NCBI GenBank assembly: GCA_963809795.1
Contig: CAWELN010000012.1
Span: forward strand, 67,939 to 131,938
DNA length: 64,000 nucleotides
Origin: DASUAS01 sp963809795
GTDB lineage: Bacteria > Actinomycetota > Acidimicrobiia > IMCC26256 > DASPTH01
Direction: 5' to 3'
Positions within the stretch are counted from its first letter, which is position 1. Every line of letters starts with the position of its first letter. Under the pieces are notes generated by a model. The model saw only the letters and a list, made by a program, of their open reading frames with translations. It was not told where the DNA came from and made no database searches. Below, piece by piece: positions 26,084 through 34,960 of this stretch. A program made the translations under genes and the position numbers.

Positions 26084-27028
26084 GTGAAGGATTTCGCCGG
26101 CAAGGTCGCGGTCGTCACCGGGGGTGCGGGAGGTATCGGCCGCGCGCTGGTCGAACGGTTCACCGACGAGGGCATGCGCGCGGTGGTCGCCGACATCGAC
26201 ACCACGCTCGTCGCCGACACCACGGCCGAGCTGCGCGATCAGGGACGCGACATCATCGGGGTGGTCACCGACGTCACCGAGCTGTCGTCGCTCGAGGCGC
26301 TGCGCGACGCGACGCTCGACGCGTTCGGCGCGGTCGACGTGCTGTGCAACAACGCGGGCGTCGGGTCCGCGTCGGAAGGCCAGATGTGGGAGCACCATGT
26401 CAACGACTGGCGCTGGTCGCTCGACGTCAACGTGATGGGCGCGGTCAACGGCATCAATGCCTTCCTTCCCACCATGCTCGCCCAGGACACCGAGGGCGCG
26501 GTCGTGAACACCACCTCTGGCAACGGCGGGTTCACCCCCATGATCCACAGCGCGGTCTACGCCACGACCAAGGCCGCGCTCACCTGTCTCACCGAGTGCC
26601 TCTGGGGCCAGCTGCGCGAGCTCGACGCCAAGATCACGGCCCACCTCCTCTATCCGTCGACTCGCACGCCGGGAATGCTCAAGACCGGCATCTGGCAACC
26701 CGGCCGCAACCGCCCGGCGCGCTACGACCGTCCGGGTGCACCGCCGGCCGAGTCGGGCCGCGACCAGCTCACCCCGATGCTGGAGCGGGCCAAGGCCACG
26801 GGTCAGGAGCTCGCGTGGGCACCACTGTCGGAGGTCGCCGACCTGTGCTTCGAGGGCATCCGCGACGACGTGTTCTGGATGTCGAACTCGAGCGGTGACG
26901 AGCCCAGACCTGGCTCGGCGGCGTCCTCCCTGCTGCGCGCGCAGTCGCAGGTCGACCGCACGCCGCCCGACTACCTGATCCAGGCCCCGAACGTGATGAC
27001 CGGCCGCAAGGCCGGCGCCCAGGACTGA
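26084..27028 (+). CDS. Short-chain dehydrogenase/reductase with extended C-terminus
   Basis: A 314-residue SDR: VVTGGAGGIG, VADIDTT, NNAGVGS, TTSGNGG with the catalytic Ser, YATTK. Beyond the catalytic core lies a C-terminal stretch of about 90 residues with PGMLKTGIWQPGRNRPARY, also seen in the longer SDR subgroup at 21.9 kb. GTG start behind AAGGTGG. Part of the run VOC - SDR - amidohydrolase - SDR - SDR, with gaps of only 8 to 46 nt. Confidence 0.85.
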   Translation: MKDFAGKVAVVTGGAGGIGRALVERFTDEGMRAVVADIDTTLVADTTAELRDQGRDIIGVVTDVTELSSLEALRDATLDAFGAVDVLCNNAGVGSASEGQMWEHHVNDWRWSLDVNVMGAVNGINAFLPTMLAQDTEGAVVNTTSGNGGFTPMIHSAVYATTKAALTCLTECLWGQLRELDAKITAHLLYPSTRTPGMLKTGIWQPGRNRPARYDRPGAPPAESGRDQLTPMLERAKATGQELAWAPLSEVADLCFEGIRDDVFWMSNSSGDEPRPGSAASSLLRAQSQVDRTPPDYLIQAPNVMTGRKAGAQD

Positions 27029-27039
27029 AGGAGCGGATC

Positions 27040-28263
27040 ATGACGACGCTCGCGGGTGACCACTACATCGTGATCTCGTCGGACGGCCATGCCGGCGCGC
27101 AGGTCCACGAGTACCGCGACTATCTGGAGTCGAAGTACCACGACGAGTTCGACGCGTGGGAAGCGGCGTTCGTGAACCCGTTCGAGGACCTGCGGGCCGA
27201 CTTCGCGTACCGCAACTGGGACAGCGCGGCGCGGTTGCGCGAGCTCGAGGACGACGGGGTCGTGGCCGAGGTGCTCTTCCCGAACACGATCCCGCCCTTC
27301 TTCCCGTCGGGGAATCTGCTGGCACGTCCACCCGCCGCCGATGAATACGAGTTGCGGTGGGCCGGACTGAAGGCGCACAACCGCTGGATGGTCGACTTCT
27401 GCGCCGACACGCCGGGGCGCCGGGCCGGCATGGCGCAGATCTTCCTCAACGACGTCGATGCCGCGGTCGCCGAGATCGAGTGGGCGGCCGAGCACGAGCT
27501 GACCGGCGGCATACTGCTACCGGGCATACCGCCCGACTCGACGCTGCCTCCGCTCTACGCACGCGACTACGACCCGATCTGGGCCGCGTGCCAGCACCAG
27601 GATCTGCCGATCAACAATCACAGCGGCGCGGCCGGGCCCGCGCCGATCCCCGACGCCACCGGCATGGCCGTGTTCATGGTGGAGCTGGCGTGGTTCTCGC
27701 ACCGCGTGTTCTGGCACATGGTCATTGGTGGGGCGTTCGCCCGCTTCCCGGGCATCACGCTGATCCTCACCGAGCAGTCGAGCGGATGGGTGCCCGGCAC
27801 GCTCGGGATGCTCGATCACCAGTTCCGCCGCTTCCGCGACCCGAACACCGCGGAGTCGCACTTCGGCGGCGAGGTGGTGAAGGTCGTGACCGAGCTGCCG
27901 AGCTACTACTGGCACACCAACTGCTACGCGGGCGCCAGCTTCTTCCGTCCGTGCGAGACGCCGCTGCGCTACGAGATCGGCGTCGACCGCATCATGTGGG
28001 GGCAGGACTACCCCCACATCGAGGCGACCTACCCGTACACCACCGAGGCGTTGCGCAACAGCTTCGCCGGCGTCGAGACCGACGAGGTTGCGCGCATGGT
28101 CGGGCTCAACGCGGCCGAGGTGTACAACTTCGATCTCGACGCGCTGGCGCCGGTGGCCGAACGCGTCGGCCCCACCGTCGGCGAAGTGGCGGTTCCACTC
28201 GAGGAGATCCCGGCCGACTCCCGCTCCATCGCGTTCGCGGGCGAGAGCGTCAAGCCCTGGTAG
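27040..28263 (+). CDS. Amidohydrolase_2 family protein
   Basis: A 407-residue hydrolase: VISSDGHAG (DxH), HNRWMVDFCADTPGRRAGMA, LPINNHSGAAGP (His strand), LILTEQSSGWV and MWGQDYPHIEATYPY. AAGGAG is 7 nt before the ATG. It is a paralogue of the reverse gene ending at 25555; both lack the DDHLVEPP signature of the other subgroup. Co-transcribed with the SDR before it (11-nt gap) and the SDR after it (8-nt gap). Confidence 0.85.
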   Translation: MTTLAGDHYIVISSDGHAGAQVHEYRDYLESKYHDEFDAWEAAFVNPFEDLRADFAYRNWDSAARLRELEDDGVVAEVLFPNTIPPFFPSGNLLARPPAADEYELRWAGLKAHNRWMVDFCADTPGRRAGMAQIFLNDVDAAVAEIEWAAEHELTGGILLPGIPPDSTLPPLYARDYDPIWAACQHQDLPINNHSGAAGPAPIPDATGMAVFMVELAWFSHRVFWHMVIGGAFARFPGITLILTEQSSGWVPGTLGMLDHQFRRFRDPNTAESHFGGEVVKVVTELPSYYWHTNCYAGASFFRPCETPLRYEIGVDRIMWGQDYPHIEATYPYTTEALRNSFAGVETDEVARMVGLNAAEVYNFDLDALAPVAERVGPTVGEVAVPLEEIPADSRSIAFAGESVKPW

Positions 28264-28271
28264 CGGGCACG

Positions 28272-29081
28272 GTGCACGACCTCGTCGCGCGCTACGGCCC
28301 CTGGGCGCTGGTGTGCGGCGCGTCGGAAGGTCTCGGCGGCGCGATCGCAGACGTGTACGCGCGGCACGGTCTGAACCTCGTGCTCGTCGCACGCCGCCAG
28401 GAAGTGCTCGAGGCGACCGCGACGCGGTTGCGATCGGAATACGGCGGTGAAGTCCGCACCCTCGTCGCCGACCTCGCCGCCGACGACATCTGGGAGCAGC
28501 TCCGACCCGCGATCGCCGACGTCGACCTCGGCCTGTTCGTGTACAACGCGTGCGAGGGGTTCCGCACGGCGTTTCTCGACGACACGCTCGAGCACCACGA
28601 GCGGGGCATCGCCATGAACGTGCGCAACCCAGCGGTACTCGCGTGGCATGTCGGCCGTCGGCTGCGCGAGCGCGGGCGCGGATCGCTGGTGATCTGCTGC
28701 TCGATGGGTGGCATGGGTGGTCAGGTGGGACGCGCGCACTACGCCGCCGGCAAGGCGTACGAGTGGATCCTGTGCGAGGGACTGTGGGGCGAGCTGCGCG
28801 ACCACGGTGTCGACGTGCTCGCGTACATGGTCGGGACCACCGCGACGCCCAGTCTGCTGCGTTCGCTTCCGGTGGCCGCGGATCCCGCGAAGCAGGCCGA
28901 GCTGTTCATCCAGACGCCGGAGCAGTGCGCGGCCCGCCTCGTCGAGGTGCTCGACCAGGGCCCGGTCGCGTTCCCCTCTGACGAGCACGCCGAGCTCATG
29001 CGCGCCCGCGCGACCATGTCGGCAGCCGAGCGCGTGCTGTCGACGGCGAGGTCGTGGACCGCGCCGCCGAGCGAGACATGA
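28272..29081 (+). CDS. SDR-family oxidoreductase
   Basis: A 269-residue SDR of the 'YGPWALVCGASEGLG' type: loop CGASEGLGGA, VARRQE (basic, NADP-preferring), YNACEG, CCSMGGM in place of the usual Ser segment, and YAAGK. The C-terminus is less like classical SDRs. GTG start by alignment to the family. A member of the five-gene run described above. Confidence 0.8.
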   Translation: MHDLVARYGPWALVCGASEGLGGAIADVYARHGLNLVLVARRQEVLEATATRLRSEYGGEVRTLVADLAADDIWEQLRPAIADVDLGLFVYNACEGFRTAFLDDTLEHHERGIAMNVRNPAVLAWHVGRRLRERGRGSLVICCSMGGMGGQVGRAHYAAGKAYEWILCEGLWGELRDHGVDVLAYMVGTTATPSLLRSLPVAADPAKQAELFIQTPEQCAARLVEVLDQGPVAFPSDEHAELMRARATMSAAERVLSTARSWTAPPSET

Positions 29082-29127
29082 CGCACAGGCGGCCAAGATG
29101 TCGAAAATTCCGAGGAAGGTGTCCTGC

Positions 29128-29907
29128 ATGGACTCGCTGTTCGATCTCACCGGACGACGCGCGCTGGTCACTGGCGCGGGCCAGAACCTCGGTGCCGGCA
29201 TCGCCCGGACGCTCGCGCACATCGGCGCAGACGTCGTGGTCAACGACCTCGTCGAAGAGCGCGCTCGAGTAGTTGCCGACGAGATTCGCGCCGACGGCGG
29301 AACCGCGTCCATTGCGCTCTTCGACGTCACTGACTTCGAGTCGGTGATTGCCGGTGTCGACGCCGCCGGCCACATCGATGTGCTCGTGAACAACGCGGGC
29401 AATGCAGGTGCGGCCGGATGGACCGGCGACGGACCGTTCGTCGACACCACGCCATCCGACTGGAGCGCATTCTTCAGCGTGAACCTGTACGGGGTCATGC
29501 ATTGCGTCCGAGCGGTCACCCCGTCGATGATCCAGAACAATTGGGGCCGCGTGATCACGATCATCTCGGACGCCGCCCGCACCGGCGAGAGGGACATGGC
29601 CGCCTATGCCGCGGCGAAGGCCGGCGCCGCCGGCTTCACGAGGGCGTATGCACGCGAGGTCGGCCGCTATGACATCACTGCCAACAACATCGCCATCGGG
29701 TCCATGCACCGACCAACCAGTGACGTCGGGACACCGACCGAGGAGGAGGTGCAGCGCATGAAGGACGCGTTCCGTCGTTACATCATTCGCCGGCGCGGCG
29801 AACCCGAAGAGGTCGCTGGCCTCGTCGCCTACCTGGCCAGTCCGCTGGGCGCCTGGGTCTCCGGACAGACGTACCCGGTCAACGGCGGATACTCCGTCGC
29901 GCTCTGA
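29128..29907 (+). CDS. Short-chain dehydrogenase/reductase (FabG-like)
   Basis: A 259-residue classical SDR: LVTGAGQNLG, VVNDLVEER, NNAGNAG, ISDAARTG, YAAAK, and VSGQTYPVNGGYSVAL. The second ATG is chosen because AGGAAGG is 9 nt before it; the first would add ten residues (MSKIPRKVSC). Base use at the 5' end is slightly lower in GC (AAAATTCC) than its neighbours. Confidence 0.85.
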   Translation: MDSLFDLTGRRALVTGAGQNLGAGIARTLAHIGADVVVNDLVEERARVVADEIRADGGTASIALFDVTDFESVIAGVDAAGHIDVLVNNAGNAGAAGWTGDGPFVDTTPSDWSAFFSVNLYGVMHCVRAVTPSMIQNNWGRVITIISDAARTGERDMAAYAAAKAGAAGFTRAYAREVGRYDITANNIAIGSMHRPTSDVGTPTEEEVQRMKDAFRRYIIRRRGEPEEVAGLVAYLASPLGAWVSGQTYPVNGGYSVAL

Positions 29908-29977
29908 GAGCCTTCACCTCGAAGGAGAAGGTCTTCCTCGCGTCGCCCCGCCCCGAGGGCGGACCGGAACGGACCCG

Positions 29978-30547
29978 TCAACCGAGCCCTCCGTGGTCAC
30001 CCCCGCCAGTGGGCGTCCAGGGTCGGATCGTGCGGCGCGCCGGCCACTGCTCGACCGCCGCCATCAGCGGCAGCGCCGTGGCGCCATCGATCGTCTCGCG
30101 GATGATGTCGGCGTGCCCGGCGTGACGGGCCGTCTCTTGGAGCAGGTGGAGCAGCACCCAGCGCACCGACCACACCGTGCCGGTTGGCGCCCACCGCGTG
30201 CCCGGGGGCATCGGAACCGCGCGATCGAGATCGTCCACCGCGGTGATCACCTCGTCAGTGTCGGCCGCGGCCCGCTCGTAGGCCGCGACGAGGGCCGCCA
30301 ACGTCTCGGGACCGGGCGCCACGTCCGGCTGACGAGCCGCGCCGACGACCATCGACGCCCAGGTGCGCTCCGTCGAGGTCATGTGCTCGAGCAGCCCGCC
30401 GATGCTCAACTCGCTCGCCGTCGGGGTGCTCCAGGCCTGCTCATCGGTCAAGCCGTAGGCCGCGATGACGAGGACATGGCGTTCGTGGGCGAGGAAGGCA
30501 CCGAGCGCGTCACGCTCATCGCCGACGGTGCGGACGATCGCGGGCAT
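29978..30547 (-). CDS. DinB-like (DUF664/maleylpyruvate isomerase-type) protein
   Basis: A 189-residue four-helix-bundle protein of the DinB/DUF664 group. Metal-ligand histidines appear in GGLLEHMTSTER and in LLHLLQETARHAGHADIIRE. In some relatives this fold is a mycothiol-dependent enzyme; the DUF664 group is uncharacterised. It is the last gene of the reverse unit headed by the TetR gene at 33.6 kb, 43 nt after the P450. Confidence 0.8.
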   Translation of the reverse strand: MPAIVRTVGDERDALGAFLAHERHVLVIAAYGLTDEQAWSTPTASELSIGGLLEHMTSTERTWASMVVGAARQPDVAPGPETLAALVAAYERAAADTDEVITAVDDLDRAVPMPPGTRWAPTGTVWSVRWVLLHLLQETARHAGHADIIRETIDGATALPLMAAVEQWPARRTIRPWTPTGGGDHGGLG

Positions 30548-30590
30548 GGCCCGATCTTGGCCCGGGCGACCGTGGCTCGCAAAGCAGTGC

Positions 30591-31787
30591 TCAGCTCGTG
30601 TCTCCTTCGGGTGCTCCCGTGCGCACGCGCAGGTGCTCGGGCATGCGCACGCTCGGGTTGTCGCCCTGGAACGGACTGAGTGGGGGCACCAGCGAGAGCG
30701 TGGGCGCGGCCGCGAACAAGGTGGTGAGCGCGATCTCGGCTTCGACGCGCGCGAGGGTGCTGCCGATGCAGCTGTGCACGCCACCACCGAACGTGACCGG
30801 TCGGATGTCGCGTCGGGTGATGTCGAACCGATCGGGGTCGTGATAGCGAGCCGGGTCGCGGTTCGCGGCCACCGAGGAGAACATCACGTTGGCGCCGGCG
30901 GGGATGACGGAGCCCGCGACCTCGATCGCCTCGGTCGCGTACCTCGTGGTGAAGAGCGCGGGCGGCTCGAAGCGCAACACCTCGTCGACCGCGGACGCCG
31001 CGAGTGACGGATCGTCGAGCAGGAGGGCAAGCTCGCCGGGGTGCAGCAGCAGGGTCCGCACCGCGTTGGTGAGGAGGCCCATCGTGGTCTCGAACCCGGC
31101 GGTCACGAGCAACACCGCGTTGGCCAGCTGCTCGAACTCGCTGAGGACGAGGCCGTCGTCGTCGGTGGTGCCGAGTGCCGCGAACAGACCGGTAGGCGGC
31201 GCGGTCCCGGCGCGGTGGTCGGCCACGACGCCGCGCAGGGAGTCGGTGAGCCGTTGCATGTCGTCGACCCAGCCCCGGCCGGAGCGCCGGCGCGGGTCGA
31301 ACAAGGCGACGATCCCGGCGTCCCAGTCGGCGGGATCGACGCCGAAGAGCAGCCGCGTGACCTCCATGGGGAGGGGGAAGGCCAAGCACTCGACCAGATC
31401 GCCACCGCCCTCGGCCACCAGGCGGTCGACCAGCGGCACGGCCGCAGCCTCGATCGCGGGGCGGAGCTCGTCGACCGCGCGCGGCGTGAACGCACGGCTG
31501 ATGAGGTCGCGCGCCCGCCGGTGCTCGGGACCGTCGAGCGCCATCATCCAATTGTCCATGATCTCGCGCATCGGCCCGTCGGTGACGCCGAGCGAGTCGG
31601 GGACGCCGCGACCGGACGTGAGCCGGGTGTCGCGCAGCAGGCGGACGACGTCGTCGTAGCGCGAGACGTACCAGTACCCGAAGTCGGTCTCGTACACGGG
31701 GTCGTGCTCGCGCAGCTGGTGGAACAGCGCGAACGGATCGTCGCGAGTCGCTTCGGAGAAGAAGTCGTAGGTCACGGCCCCGGTCAT
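30591..31787 (-). CDS. Cytochrome P450
   Basis: A 398-residue P450. I-helix VTAGFETTMGLL, ExxR as DEVLR, heme loop FGGGVHSCIG. Its ATG overlaps the stop of the preceding dimeric-barrel gene (ATGA). It is a different subfamily from the P450 at 18.5 kb. It needs external redox partners. Under the same predicted TetR control as the SnoaL and dimeric-barrel genes. Confidence 0.9.
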   Translation of the reverse strand: MTGAVTYDFFSEATRDDPFALFHQLREHDPVYETDFGYWYVSRYDDVVRLLRDTRLTSGRGVPDSLGVTDGPMREIMDNWMMALDGPEHRRARDLISRAFTPRAVDELRPAIEAAAVPLVDRLVAEGGGDLVECLAFPLPMEVTRLLFGVDPADWDAGIVALFDPRRRSGRGWVDDMQRLTDSLRGVVADHRAGTAPPTGLFAALGTTDDDGLVLSEFEQLANAVLLVTAGFETTMGLLTNAVRTLLLHPGELALLLDDPSLAASAVDEVLRFEPPALFTTRYATEAIEVAGSVIPAGANVMFSSVAANRDPARYHDPDRFDITRRDIRPVTFGGGVHSCIGSTLARVEAEIALTTLFAAAPTLSLVPPLSPFQGDNPSVRMPEHLRVRTGAPEGDTS

Positions 31788-32521
31788 GCGCGCAGGCTCG
31801 TGATCGGCTCCCACCGCATGAGCCAGGCGGGCGCGGGCTCGGGGGTGGGGCGGTCGTCGACATCGTCGCCGGCAGTGCTCCCGAAGATCGTCTCGTAGGG
31901 CGGCAGCGGCGACATCCCCGCCGCCGCGATGCCGGCCGCGCCCGAGGTGGCGGCGGCCTCGGCCGCGTCGTAGTCGTGCGCGAAGACCGCCAGGTGGTAG
32001 CCGGCGCCGCGCCCGGCGGCGTCGCTGGTGACCAGCCAGCGTGTCGGGGCGTCGATCGCGTCGAGGCCGGTGGCGTCCCACCACGCCTGCGCGCCCGGCG
32101 CGCCGGCGACGTCGCGCCAGTCGTTCTGGACCGTCGTGATGGCGCGCACCGGTTCGCAGCGCGACCCGCGTGGGTTCGCGGCGCGGAACAGCATGAGCGC
32201 GAACCGCACCGACGAGATGTCGCCGGCGCGTCCCGCCTCGCGCAACGCCTGCGCGCGCGGGCCGATGTAGGCCCACGCCTCGCTCTCCGACGTGAAGCGT
32301 CCCTCCCACAGCGCGAGGTACGGAGCCGCGCGGTGACCGTCGCCCACGGCCCGGAAGCGGTGCATCGCGGTGAACGAGCCGTTGGCCAGCGCGTCGGGGC
32401 CGTGGATCGTGTCGTACCACTCGTTGAACTCGGCGTCCCGATCCGGCGGAGGGTCGGCGAAGGCGACGAACAGGGTGGATGGGGTCTGGGCATCGAACGC
32501 CATCACCTCGAGCTCCGTCAC
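31784..32521 (-). CDS. EthD-like dimeric alpha-beta barrel protein
   Basis: A 245-residue soluble protein apparently built of two ferredoxin-like halves. The first half has LFVAFADPPPDRDAEFNEWYDTIHGPD, typical of EthD/DUF4286-like dimeric alpha-beta barrels; the second half has YHLAVFAHDYDAAEAAA. Such proteins are often found beside P450s and degradative genes, with unproven roles as accessory or cyclase-like proteins. The start overlaps the SnoaL gene's stop (ATGA) and its own stop overlaps the P450 start. Confidence 0.65.
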   Translation of the reverse strand: MTELEVMAFDAQTPSTLFVAFADPPPDRDAEFNEWYDTIHGPDALANGSFTAMHRFRAVGDGHRAAPYLALWEGRFTSESEAWAYIGPRAQALREAGRAGDISSVRFALMLFRAANPRGSRCEPVRAITTVQNDWRDVAGAPGAQAWWDATGLDAIDAPTRWLVTSDAAGRGAGYHLAVFAHDYDAAEAAATSGAAGIAAAGMSPLPPYETIFGSTAGDDVDDRPTPEPAPAWLMRWEPITSLRA

Positions 32522-32964
32522 TTGGCGTCGAGCGGGTTGTCGCGCAGGTGCTGGGTGAGGTCGCCGACGAGGTCACCGATGATGAGGCGGTCGCGGAAGC
32601 GCCAGCGGCCGTCGACCTTCTCGAACGTGTCGTGGTAGCGGCCGGTGATCACGCACTGCAGCGGAAGCTCGGGGGTGGCCTGGTACACGGTGAACACCGA
32701 CCGCGTGCGGGCGACGCCGCCGTCGTCGTCGAACTCGAGAATGGTGTTGTGCGTGATGTGCTTCGTGCGCAGCGTGCCGTCGTCGTAGACCTTGTCGTGC
32801 TTGGTCTTCAGCGCGTACACCTCGTCGTAGCCGTGGTGCTCGTCGCCGTCGTGCACGCGGTATCCCGAGTGGCGGAAGAGCTCGGCCACGCCGGCGAAGT
32901 CGGCGGTGTCCTGCAGCTCGCAGTACCGGTAGAGCAGATTCAGGATCTCGCGTTCGTCGTTCAT
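32518..32964 (-). CDS. SnoaL/NTF2-like protein
   Basis: A 148-residue cone-shaped alpha+beta barrel protein: ILNLLYRYCELQDTADF at the N-terminus (helix with Tyr), RTKHITHNTILEFDD, SVFTVYQATPELPLQCVITG, and YHDTFEKVDGRWRFRDRLI. This family covers hydroxylation and cyclase helpers and steroid isomerase-like enzymes; the Tyr/Asp positions could be catalytic but the reaction is open. ATGA overlap with the TetR gene. Confidence 0.8.
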   Translation of the reverse strand: MNDEREILNLLYRYCELQDTADFAGVAELFRHSGYRVHDGDEHHGYDEVYALKTKHDKVYDDGTLRTKHITHNTILEFDDDGGVARTRSVFTVYQATPELPLQCVITGRYHDTFEKVDGRWRFRDRLIIGDLVGDLTQHLRDNPLDAK

Positions 32965-33590
32965 GTCGTGACGAGGACCTCCTGCGCCGCGGCGCGGTCG
33001 GCGCCGAGCCCGGCGAGTACCACCGCATCGAGGTCGGCGAGCAGGGGCTCGAAGCCGCGGCGCGCGGCGAGACCCACCGCGTCGACGTAGCGCTCGCGAT
33101 CGGCGATGCCCTGCAGCGCGCTGGTGACGAGACGAGCGGCGACCACTGGGTCGACGTCGGCGCGGACCGAGCCATCGGCGACACCGTCGGCGACCACGCG
33201 TTGCCAGCGGGCGAAGATCTCGGCGTTGGTCGCGACCAACGCCGCGAGGTCCTCGCTGGTGCGGATCTGCGGCCAGCTGTAGTGGAGGATCGACACCGCG
33301 CGGTCGTGGGCGACGCACACCCGGAGCACCGCGGCCGCCATCGCCCGCAGTCGCTCGAGGCCGGTGCCGGGCGTCGCCAACGCCGCTTCCTGGGCCCGGG
33401 CGAGCTCGTCGGTGACCGGGGTGACCACGAGGAGGAGGATCTCGGCCTTCGACCGGAAGTGCGAGTAGAGGCTGCTCGCCTTGATGCCGTCGGCCTCGGC
33501 GATGTCGCGCATCGACGTGGCCGCGTACCCGTGACGGGCGAAGAGGTCGCGGGCGACCCCGAGGATCTCATCGCGGCGGTTCACGGCCAC
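32961..33590 (-). CDS. TetR family transcriptional regulator (divergent repressor)
   Basis: A 209-residue TetR protein. HTH: ATSMRDIAEADGIKASSLYSHFRSKAEIL. The ligand domain contains LRAMAAAVLRVCVAHDR and is of the TetR_C KstR2/FadR-like size. It heads an ATGA-linked reverse unit (SnoaL, dimeric barrel, P450) and is divergent, with a 104-nt gap, from the seven-gene forward unit. A perfect 10-bp palindrome in that gap is a candidate operator for both directions. Confidence 0.85.
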   Translation of the reverse strand: MAVNRRDEILGVARDLFARHGYAATSMRDIAEADGIKASSLYSHFRSKAEILLLVVTPVTDELARAQEAALATPGTGLERLRAMAAAVLRVCVAHDRAVSILHYSWPQIRTSEDLAALVATNAEIFARWQRVVADGVADGSVRADVDPVVAARLVTSALQGIADRERYVDAVGLAARRGFEPLLADLDAVVLAGLGADRAAAQEVLVTT

Positions 33591-33615
33591 TGGGTCTCCT
33601 CTTGCGCGACGAACG

Positions 33616-33625
33616 AACGATCGTT
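33616..33625. promoter_or_regulatory. Candidate TetR operator
   Basis: AACGATCGTT is a perfect 10-bp palindrome, 26 nt before the TetR start codon and 70 nt before the forward amidohydrolase gene, inside a longer repeat GAACGAACGATCGTTAG. Size and placement fit autoregulation of the TetR gene and control of the forward operon. Confidence 0.45.
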
Positions 33626-33694
33626 AGCTTCGCGGACGCGGCGGGCGTTGTCGAGCCCGCGACTGCGCGCCAGGACGGCGCGACGGGGGGACAC

Positions 33695-34957
33695 GTGCCC
33701 GAGATCAAGCTCGAGGAGATGGAGACCCGCGAGGGCTTCATGCGGTCCCGCAAGCCGGAGCAGGTCACGCTCCTGCCCGACCCGCCCCGCGCGCGCCGGC
33801 GCCTCCCCATCTTCTCCACCGACGACCACCTGGTGGAGCCGCCGGAGATGTTCGACGGACGCCTGCCGGCGAAGTTCGCCGAGCAGGCGCCGCGGGTGAT
33901 CGACCACGAGGGGGGTGGCCAGGCCTGGCTCTACGACGGGCGCGTGAACCCACAGATCGGGCTGGCCGCGGTCGCCGGTCGCCCGATCGAGGAGTGCTCC
34001 TACGAACCGGTGCGCTTCGACGAGATGCGGCGCGCGTCGTGGGACGTGGACGCGCGCGTGCGCGACATGGACCTCGACGGCGTGTACGCGTCGGTCTGTT
34101 TCCCCTCGGCGATGCCCGGCTTCTGTGGTCATCGGTTGCAGCTCGGCGTGAGCGATCCGGAGCTCGCGCTGGCGGTGACGCGTGCCACGAACGACTGGCA
34201 TCTCGAAGCGTGGGCCGGTGCGCACCCCGACCGCTTCGTGCCCTGCCAGATCCCGTGGTTGCTCGATCCCGAGGTCGCGGCCGAGGAGGTGCGCCGCAAC
34301 GCGGCGCGTGGCTTCAAGGCGATCTCGTTCAGTGAGAACCCCGAACCACTGGGCCTGCCGTCGATCCACACCGGCCACTGGGATCCGCTGCTGGCCGCGT
34401 GCGAGGAGACCGAGACGGTGGTGTGCCTGCACGTCGGGTCGTCGGGCGCCACGCCCACCACGTCGAGCGACGCGCCGGGCGACTGCATCGGCGTGCTGTT
34501 CTTCGGCTTCGCGATGTTCGCCGCGGTCGACTGGCTCTACTCGAAGATCCCGGTGCGGTTCCCCGGCATCAAGCTCTGCCTCTCCGAGGGCGGCGTCGGT
34601 TGGGTGGCGGGACTGCTCGACCGTCTCGACCACGTCGGCAAGTACCAGGCCATCTACGGCACGTGGGAGGGCATCGACCTCACCCCGCGCGAGGTGATGC
34701 AACGGAACTTCTGGTTCTGCTCGCTCGAGGACGAATCGGCCTTCGACGTGCTCGAGCACGTGGGTGAGGACCACGTGACGGTGGAGACCGACTACCCGCA
34801 TCTCGACGGCACCTGGCCCGACTCGCAGGAGATCCTGTGGCACCAGATCGGCCACCTGCCGCGTGCGACCGCGGAGAAGATCGCGTGGCGCAACGCGTCG
34901 GAGCTGTTCCGCCACCCGGTACCCGACGCCGTGGTCGCCGATCCCGAGCGGTGGTGA
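33695..34957 (+). CDS. Amidohydrolase_2 family protein
   Basis: A 420-residue hydrolase: STDDHLVEPPEMFDGR (DxH), FDEMRRASWDVDARVRDMDL, VVCLHVGSSGA (His), LCLSEGGVGWV and ETDYPHLDGTWPD. The GTG start is taken because the encoded EIKLEEMETREGF aligns with FDEIESREGF of its paralogue at 37.7 kb. First gene of the forward operon; 3 nt separate its stop from the next start. Confidence 0.85.
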   Translation: MPEIKLEEMETREGFMRSRKPEQVTLLPDPPRARRRLPIFSTDDHLVEPPEMFDGRLPAKFAEQAPRVIDHEGGGQAWLYDGRVNPQIGLAAVAGRPIEECSYEPVRFDEMRRASWDVDARVRDMDLDGVYASVCFPSAMPGFCGHRLQLGVSDPELALAVTRATNDWHLEAWAGAHPDRFVPCQIPWLLDPEVAAEEVRRNAARGFKAISFSENPEPLGLPSIHTGHWDPLLAACEETETVVCLHVGSSGATPTTSSDAPGDCIGVLFFGFAMFAAVDWLYSKIPVRFPGIKLCLSEGGVGWVAGLLDRLDHVGKYQAIYGTWEGIDLTPREVMQRNFWFCSLEDESAFDVLEHVGEDHVTVETDYPHLDGTWPDSQEILWHQIGHLPRATAEKIAWRNASELFRHPVPDAVVADPERW

Positions 34958-34960
34958 GCG

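Noticed and set aside
27357..28271. Long open frame running into the SDR at 28272
   Set aside because: Its first 300 codons are a shadow of the amidohydrolase gene; only the part from 28272 is real.
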